Source of the DNA: Candidatus Woesearchaeota archaeon
GTDB taxonomy: Archaea; Nanobdellota; Nanobdellia; Woesearchaeales; SM23-78
Direction of reading: 5' to 3'
Assembly (NCBI GenBank): GCA_011372335.1
Contig: DRSY01000019.1
Span: 1 to 10,316 of the forward strand
DNA: 10,316 nt
In this document: positions 7,066 through 10,316 of the stretch, piece by piece
Numbering within the stretch: the stretch's first letter is position 1
How the letters are laid out: each line of letters opens with the position of its first letter
Position numbers and translations under genes: made by a program
The notes under the pieces: model-generated
What the model was told of the DNA's origin: nothing
What the model saw: the letters and a program-made list of their open reading frames with translations, nothing else
The model's database searches: none

Positions 7066-7103
7066 ATTCAAGTTAAGTTTTTACTTTAATTTTAGTTTAA
7101 AAT
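7066..7103 (+). terminator. Possible U-rich terminator after gene C
   Basis: The T-rich stretch (AAGTTTTTACTTTAATTTTAGTTT) lies about 40 nt past the gene C stop and just ahead of a new TATA box. It is weaker than the tract after gene E and could be ordinary AT-rich spacer. Confidence 0.35.
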
Positions 7104-7122
7104 AGTAGCCTTTTATGAAAAG

Positions 7123-7132
7123 CTTTATATAC
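7123..7132 (+). promoter_or_regulatory. TATA box of gene D
   Basis: CTTTATATAC is a good archaeal TATA element about 60 nt before the ATG at 7188. Transcription would start near 7152, leaving a leader of about 35 nt with an AAGGTG ribosome site (7174-7179). It shows gene D can be expressed apart from the A-B-C operon. Confidence 0.55.
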
Positions 7133-7187
7133 TCTTAATAACAAGGAATTAATTTAAACACAGGTCTGGGTTTAAGGTGTGGAAGAC

Positions 7188-8519
7188 ATGGGTATGGTTA
7201 ACAAGAAAACAGGTTTGCTCATAGTAATAGCATTATTACTCCTCCTTATTCTAGGATTAACTGCTTGTAATAGGGTGCCTAGAAGAAGACAATCCCCTTT
7301 TGTTAATTTTGAGGATAATAAGTATTATCGTGGTATTCGAGGGGTGGAGATGGCTTTTGTTCAGGGCATGCCTCCTTCTAGGTTGTATTATTATAGTGAT
7401 ACGCCTGATAATGTGTTTGATGTCACAATCGAGGTTGCTAATGTTGGTTCTTCCTGGGCAAGAGGCGGAGTGTTTTTGTCTGGTTATGACCCTACTATGA
7501 TTGAGTTCGAGGGGATTAACCCAGCGAGGAGTAGTGGTAAGGCGTGTATTATTGATATAGGAAATATTGGTTTTGGGGAGTTTGGTGGGACTCTGAGATG
7601 CGAGGACTTTTTTATTGGTGCTGGAAAAGGAGGCACTTTTGAGATCGGTATCCGTGACCTCTTTGGCTCTAATGGTCCTTACGCAGGAAGATTTGATCTT
7701 GAGAGGTTGTTTGGAGGTATAAGTCTTGATGTTTTCTATAAGAAGACTGCTGGTGATAATAAGCGGTTAACTATTGGTTTTAATCACCCCGATGTTGGGC
7801 AGTGGGATGTAGATTATGCTAATCATGGTAGGCTATTGATTGCTATGCTCCAAGGAATTGATTTTTCAAGAAGTTTTGGTCAGGAGTATTTGCTTGCTGG
7901 TGATACGTACGAGTATCCTGGGGGCGAGCTTGCTTATATTACTTTCAGGGGTAATATTGTGAATTGGCCTGCTGGGCTGGATTCTGCTTATACGACCTTC
8001 CTTGCTACTAATTGTTATTTATACGCTACTTATGCTGCGCCTATTGTATGTATTGATCCTGCGCCGTTCTCCCAGGATAAGAAGGTGTGTTATCCCAAGC
8101 CTTATACAGGGACGAATGGACAAGGAGCTCCTGTGGCTATTACTTATATTGAGCAGGAGAACACGCCGCGGCAAGCAATCTTTACAATTCATGTGCAGAA
8201 TGTAGGGGGTGGTCAAGTATATGACCCTGGAAAACTTGAGATGTGCAGCCCTTATTTCCCTGGGAGGGTTACTAATGATGATTTAAATATCGTGTATATC
8301 GGGGATATAAGGGTTTCTGGAGACTTGCAGAGACTTGACTGTACGCCTAATGATTTTGTTAGGCTTAATCCTAAAACCGGGGAGGGAATAATCACTTGTA
8401 CGTATAATATTCCTTTCTCTGGTTTAAGATCTGCTTATCAGACTCCTCTTGTGGTAGAGTTATGGTATGGGTATTCAAAAACAAAGGAGAAAACGGTTTA
8501 TATAAAAAGAGCAATATAA
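7188..8519 (+). CDS. Gene D: surface lipoprotein of the six-cysteine array family (unknown function)
   Basis: 443 residues from the ATG at 7188, chosen because AAGGTG (7174-7179) lies eight nt upstream; an in-frame GTG at 7179 and an ATG at 7194 are alternatives. The signal is a basic start plus a run of leucines and isoleucines ending in the lipobox LTAC (Cys27). The array motif follows: 'YYRGIRGVEMAFVQGMPPSRL' lies at about 46-66, then 'FDVTIEVANVGSSWARGG', a beta-sandwich strand pattern. A longer middle part (~100-270) is specific to this copy and has an extra cysteine pair (Cys120, Cys138). The six framework cysteines are 276, 288, 301, 353, 385 and 404. 'CYLYATYAAPIVC' is the C-Y-x-Y...C-x11-C signature, and 'GAPVAITYIE' opens the C-terminal domain, which ends 'VELWYGYSKTKEKTVYIKRAI'. 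It stops without the 20-cysteine tail seen in C. Function is unknown; an adhesive or binding role is inference. Confidence 0.86.
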   Translation: MGMVNKKTGLLIVIALLLLLILGLTACNRVPRRRQSPFVNFEDNKYYRGIRGVEMAFVQGMPPSRLYYYSDTPDNVFDVTIEVANVGSSWARGGVFLSGYDPTMIEFEGINPARSSGKACIIDIGNIGFGEFGGTLRCEDFFIGAGKGGTFEIGIRDLFGSNGPYAGRFDLERLFGGISLDVFYKKTAGDNKRLTIGFNHPDVGQWDVDYANHGRLLIAMLQGIDFSRSFGQEYLLAGDTYEYPGGELAYITFRGNIVNWPAGLDSAYTTFLATNCYLYATYAAPIVCIDPAPFSQDKKVCYPKPYTGTNGQGAPVAITYIEQENTPRQAIFTIHVQNVGGGQVYDPGKLEMCSPYFPGRVTNDDLNIVYIGDIRVSGDLQRLDCTPNDFVRLNPKTGEGIITCTYNIPFSGLRSAYQTPLVVELWYGYSKTKEKTVYIKRAI

Positions 8520-8755
8520 GAAGGTACTGAAAGCTATAAAGAGAAGCGTGTAATAAAAAAATAAAAAAATAAAAAGGGATAATATAAAATAAGGAGTGGT
8601 GTGTATAGGAATAGAAGGTATGGCAGAATAGAATATTACAAATGAATATGAAATAAATATCATGAAATAAATATCATTTAATAAATTCGTATACAACAAG
8701 CGCTGAATATTTTAAAAAGACGGGGCGGAAAAAGTCGCGTTGGAGGTTGATTAGA
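8520..8755 (+). promoter_or_regulatory. Spacer and promoter region before gene E
   Basis: This 236-nt gap holds no convincing gene. The part after gene D is A-rich (runs of A separated by T at 8553-8575), with no T tract on the coding strand, so no terminator for D is visible and read-through into E is possible. TTTAAAAA at 8711-8718 is a candidate TATA element; it would start transcription near 8739, just before the GGAGGT site at 8742-8747. A 14-bp tandem repeat lies at 8648-8675. Confidence 0.4.
8648..8675 (+). repeat. Perfect 14-bp tandem duplication upstream of gene E
   Basis: ATGAAATAAATATC occurs twice in direct succession (8648-8661 and 8662-8675), followed by AT that begins a third copy. 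It lies about 40 nt upstream of the candidate TATA box of gene E. It may be a regulator site or simply slippage in AT-rich spacer. Confidence 0.7.
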
Positions 8756-9763
8756 ATGGTTAGCTTTGGTTGGATTAATAGGGTTTTGCTTTTCTTAGCA
8801 ATAATAACAGGTCTTTTTTTTGTTACGAGCTGTAGCTCTCAGGAGGAGCAAGGAATTAATCTTGCTCAGCCCTACGTGGGTGGTACTGTGGGTCTTAATG
8901 CTTATCTCGTTGAGGGTATGCCTCCTCCTATAATTCATGATGCTGGCACTTACCCTTTCGGAGTAGGTGTTGCTCTTGAGAACATGGGTGAAGCTGATGT
9001 TGGTCCTGGCACTGATAATCCTTTTGTACTGGTGAGATTAGAGGGTATTAATCCTGAGCAGTTAGGAGTCACAGATGCTGATATACAGAAAATGCTTGAT
9101 GCTCCTCTTAGAGGTGCTAGAAGGAACTTTGATGGCACAATCTTCCCTGGCGAGATGACCGTGGTTACTTTTGAACCTTTGAATTATCTGCCTGATATTC
9201 ATGGCAACACCCAGTTCACTATAAGGGCGGATGTGTGCTATGATTATGAGACTTTATCCACGACCACGATTTGTATTAAAGATGATGTGTTAGAGAACAT
9301 CCAGGATACTAGTATTTGTAGCTTGACAGGGGAGAAGAGCCCTCAGAATACCGGCGGTCCTTTACGAATAACTAGTGTTGTTGAGAATCCTATGGCTGAG
9401 AATAAGATACAAGTAAATTTTGTTATTGAGCATGTTGGTATTGGTGAATTCTTTGGAAGGCCGACTAATGGTGAAGAGGAGAAGTGCGATTTCAGTGTGA
9501 GGAATTTTAATAAGTATTATGTAGATGTAGAAGTTGAGCCTCTTGATGATTCAGGAATGACAATTAGTTGCTCAAGATTCGGAGGGAGTAATAAGGGCAG
9601 AGTAAAACTTTATCAGGGCGCCCCAACAACTATTAGTTGTGTTATTGAACGTACAAGACCTAGCACTGGCAGGGTGTATCAAGCATTGCTTAATATTAGG
9701 CTTAGGTACAGGTACGGGCAGTTCATTGAGACCCCTATTATTGTTCAGGATGTGACTAATTAA
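8756..9763 (+). CDS. Gene E: surface lipoprotein of the six-cysteine array family (unknown function)
   Basis: 335 residues from the ATG at 8756. GGAGGT at 8742-8747, eight nt upstream, decides this start; an in-frame TTG at 8747 overlaps that site and is unlikely. The signal segment ends in the lipobox VTSC (Cys26). The first domain carries 'YVGGTVGLNAYLVEGMPPPI' (40-59), then 'GVGVALENMGEADVGPGTDN', the V-x-x-E-N-x-G pattern of extracellular beta-sandwich (CARDB-like) domains. Framework cysteines are 161, 173, 188, 244, 272 and 295; 'CYDYETLSTTTIC' is the signature. 'GGPLRITSVVENP' opens the C-terminal domain, which ends 'ALLNIRLRYRYGQFIETPIIVQDV'. It is the shortest complete member of the array. 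Residues around 'GEADVGPGTDNPFV' are encoded by DNA identical to gene F over 44 bp. Its promoter is probably its own, and a strong U-rich tract follows the stop codon. Confidence 0.87.
   Translation: MVSFGWINRVLLFLAIITGLFFVTSCSSQEEQGINLAQPYVGGTVGLNAYLVEGMPPPIIHDAGTYPFGVGVALENMGEADVGPGTDNPFVLVRLEGINPEQLGVTDADIQKMLDAPLRGARRNFDGTIFPGEMTVVTFEPLNYLPDIHGNTQFTIRADVCYDYETLSTTTICIKDDVLENIQDTSICSLTGEKSPQNTGGPLRITSVVENPMAENKIQVNFVIEHVGIGEFFGRPTNGEEEKCDFSVRNFNKYYVDVEVEPLDDSGMTISCSRFGGSNKGRVKLYQGAPTTISCVIERTRPSTGRVYQALLNIRLRYRYGQFIETPIIVQDVTN
8985..9028 (+). repeat. 44-bp segment identical to part of gene F (copy 1)
   Basis: It is base-for-base identical to 10207-10250 and encodes GEADVGPGTDNPFV plus neighbouring codons. 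Sequence on both sides diverges, including at synonymous sites. It is a trace of recent duplication or gene conversion between neighbouring lipoprotein genes. Confidence 0.85.
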
Positions 9764-9798
9764 GGTTTTTTTGGTAAAAAAGTTTGGTAAAAAACACA

Positions 9799-9830
9799 TT
9801 TTTTTATCTTTTTGTTTTTTTATTTTTATT
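9799..9830 (+). terminator. Strong U-rich terminator after gene E
   Basis: Successive T runs (seven T, then CTTTTTG, seven T, then ATTTTTATT) begin about 35 nt past the gene E stop. It is the clearest intrinsic archaeal terminator in the window. A short duplicated TTTGGTAAAAAA element (about 9770-9793) precedes it. It implies that gene F is transcribed from a separate promoter. Confidence 0.65.
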
Positions 9831-9959
9831 ATAAGAAATTTATTTAGAAATACCGGATTATTAGGGTTTATGATTGATTATTGGTGTTGGTTAGTCCTCG
9901 CTTGAACTTCCCACTTATTATTATGCGCGTGTTATTTTGGTATTCAGGAGGTTTTTTTT
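9831..9959 (+). promoter_or_regulatory. Promoter and leader region of gene F
   Basis: AAATTTATTTAG (about 9836-9847) is the best TATA candidate, which would give a leader near 90 nt, longer than for the other genes here. AGGAGGT at 9946-9952 is a very strong ribosome site seven nt before the ATG at 9960. No operator-like repeat is seen. Confidence 0.4.
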
Positions 9960-10316
9960 ATGCTTAGAAATTTGTTCAGGGCAATCTTATTAATACTTCT
10001 CATGCTTCTTTTATTCTCCGGGTTGCTCTTATTGGCTGGTTGCTCTTGCTCTCGCCGGGAAAATCGTGTTTTTTCATCTGAGGAAATAGGAGGTTTTGTT
10101 GGTGGAACAACGGGTTTAGAGGTTAATGTTTTGGATGGAGCGCCTCCTCGTGTAATTCCGGGCGGCGGATTAACTTCTTTTTCTTTTGTGATTTCCTTAG
10201 AGAATGTGGGTGAAGCTGATGTTGGTCCTGGCACTGATAATCCTTTTGTAATGGCAAGACTAACCGGGATAATGTATAATAACTTTGGTTTAACAAATGA
10301 TTTTTCTGGTATGGGC
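9960..10316 (+). CDS. Gene F: surface lipoprotein of the same array, N-terminal part (cut by right window edge)
   Basis: 119 codons open to the window edge, starting at an ATG preceded by AGGAGGT. The signal is a leucine-rich segment ending in the lipobox LAGC with Cys28, followed by SCSRR. The mature part repeats the family motif: 'FVGGTTGLEVNVLDGAPPRV' (about 46-65), then 'FSFVISLENVGEADVGPGTDN'. It is closer to gene E than to C or D, both in protein (about half the residues over the first domain, by eye) and in DNA, where 44 bp are identical. The part that should carry the C-Y-x-Y signature and the cysteine framework lies beyond the edge, so its presence is a prediction. The array probably continues to the right of this window. 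Confidence 0.88.
   Translation, partial: MLRNLFRAILLILLMLLLFSGLLLLAGCSCSRRENRVFSSEEIGGFVGGTTGLEVNVLDGAPPRVIPGGGLTSFSFVISLENVGEADVGPGTDNPFVMARLTGIMYNNFGLTNDFSGMG
10207..10250 (+). repeat. 44-bp segment identical to part of gene E (copy 2)
   Basis: It matches 8985-9028 exactly. The identity ends abruptly after the GTA codon for Val; the next codons are CTG in E and ATG in F. On the left two mismatches interrupt it (AACATG versus AATGTG). Confidence 0.85.

Noticed and set aside
8547..8580. A-rich tract after gene D read as a terminator or replication-origin element
   Set aside because: On the coding strand it is A-rich, not U-rich, so it does not fit archaeal termination of D. No minus-strand gene needs a terminator there, and no origin-type repeats are present.
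9923..9967. 14-codon open frame (MRVLFWYSGGFFYA) overlapping the start of gene F, a possible leader peptide
   Set aside because: It has no ribosome site of its own and no regulatory codon run, and it is short enough to be chance. Its final codons are just the Shine-Dalgarno region and start of F read in another frame.
9944..10234. 96-codon open frame on the minus strand at the right edge
   Set aside because: The plus-strand frame has a strong ribosome site, a signal peptide with lipobox and homology to gene E. The opposite frame is a mirror of it.

Overview
The window looks like a piece of an archaeal chromosome, most likely from a DPANN-type lineage such as Woesearchaeota or Pacearchaeota. 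The domain call is solid: there is a pelota gene (archaeal/eukaryotic ribosome rescue), a TrmB-type regulator, and TATA-box promoters instead of -35/-10 boxes. Shine-Dalgarno sites (GGAGGT, GGTGA) are clear. The lineage call is inference, from the style of the unrecognised surface proteins and the AT-rich sequence. The standard genetic code fits throughout.

Left part (1-2294, minus strand): the 5' end of a TrmB-family HTH regulator runs off the left edge. Next comes a two-gene operon, read right to left: pelota, then a methyltransferase of the FmrO/ArmA type (16S rRNA m7G1405 family), with coding regions overlapping by 13 nt. The 217-nt gap 186-402 holds the regulator's promoter and a U-rich terminator for the operon. 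The gap 2295-2517 is a divergent promoter region.

Right part (2518-10316, plus strand): six consecutive genes for exported or membrane proteins, none with a recognised name. A (2518-3708) is a single-span protein with three related beta-rich repeats. B (3698-5521) has a cytoplasmic coiled coil, five membrane spans and a large ectodomain with paired cysteines. C, D, E and F are lipoproteins, each with a lipobox. A, B and C overlap and form one operon. D, E and F follow in the same direction, each with its own Shine-Dalgarno site and D and E with likely promoters of their own; F is cut by the right edge.

The lipoproteins are divergent paralogues. C to F share an N-terminal motif (G-x2-G-[LV]...PP) and a 'V-x-N-x-G' beta-sandwich. 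C, D and E, the complete ones, also share a six-cysteine framework with a C-Y-x-Y...C-x11-C signature and a C-terminal domain that appears to recur at the end of B. C carries an additional tail with 20 cysteines in 131 residues. E and F share a 44-bp stretch of perfect DNA identity, pointing to recent duplication or gene conversion. My inference is a cell-surface apparatus: A and B as the membrane platform, with a diversifying set of disulfide-stabilised lipoproteins displayed around it, possibly for adhesion or cell-cell contact. That function is not shown by the sequence.
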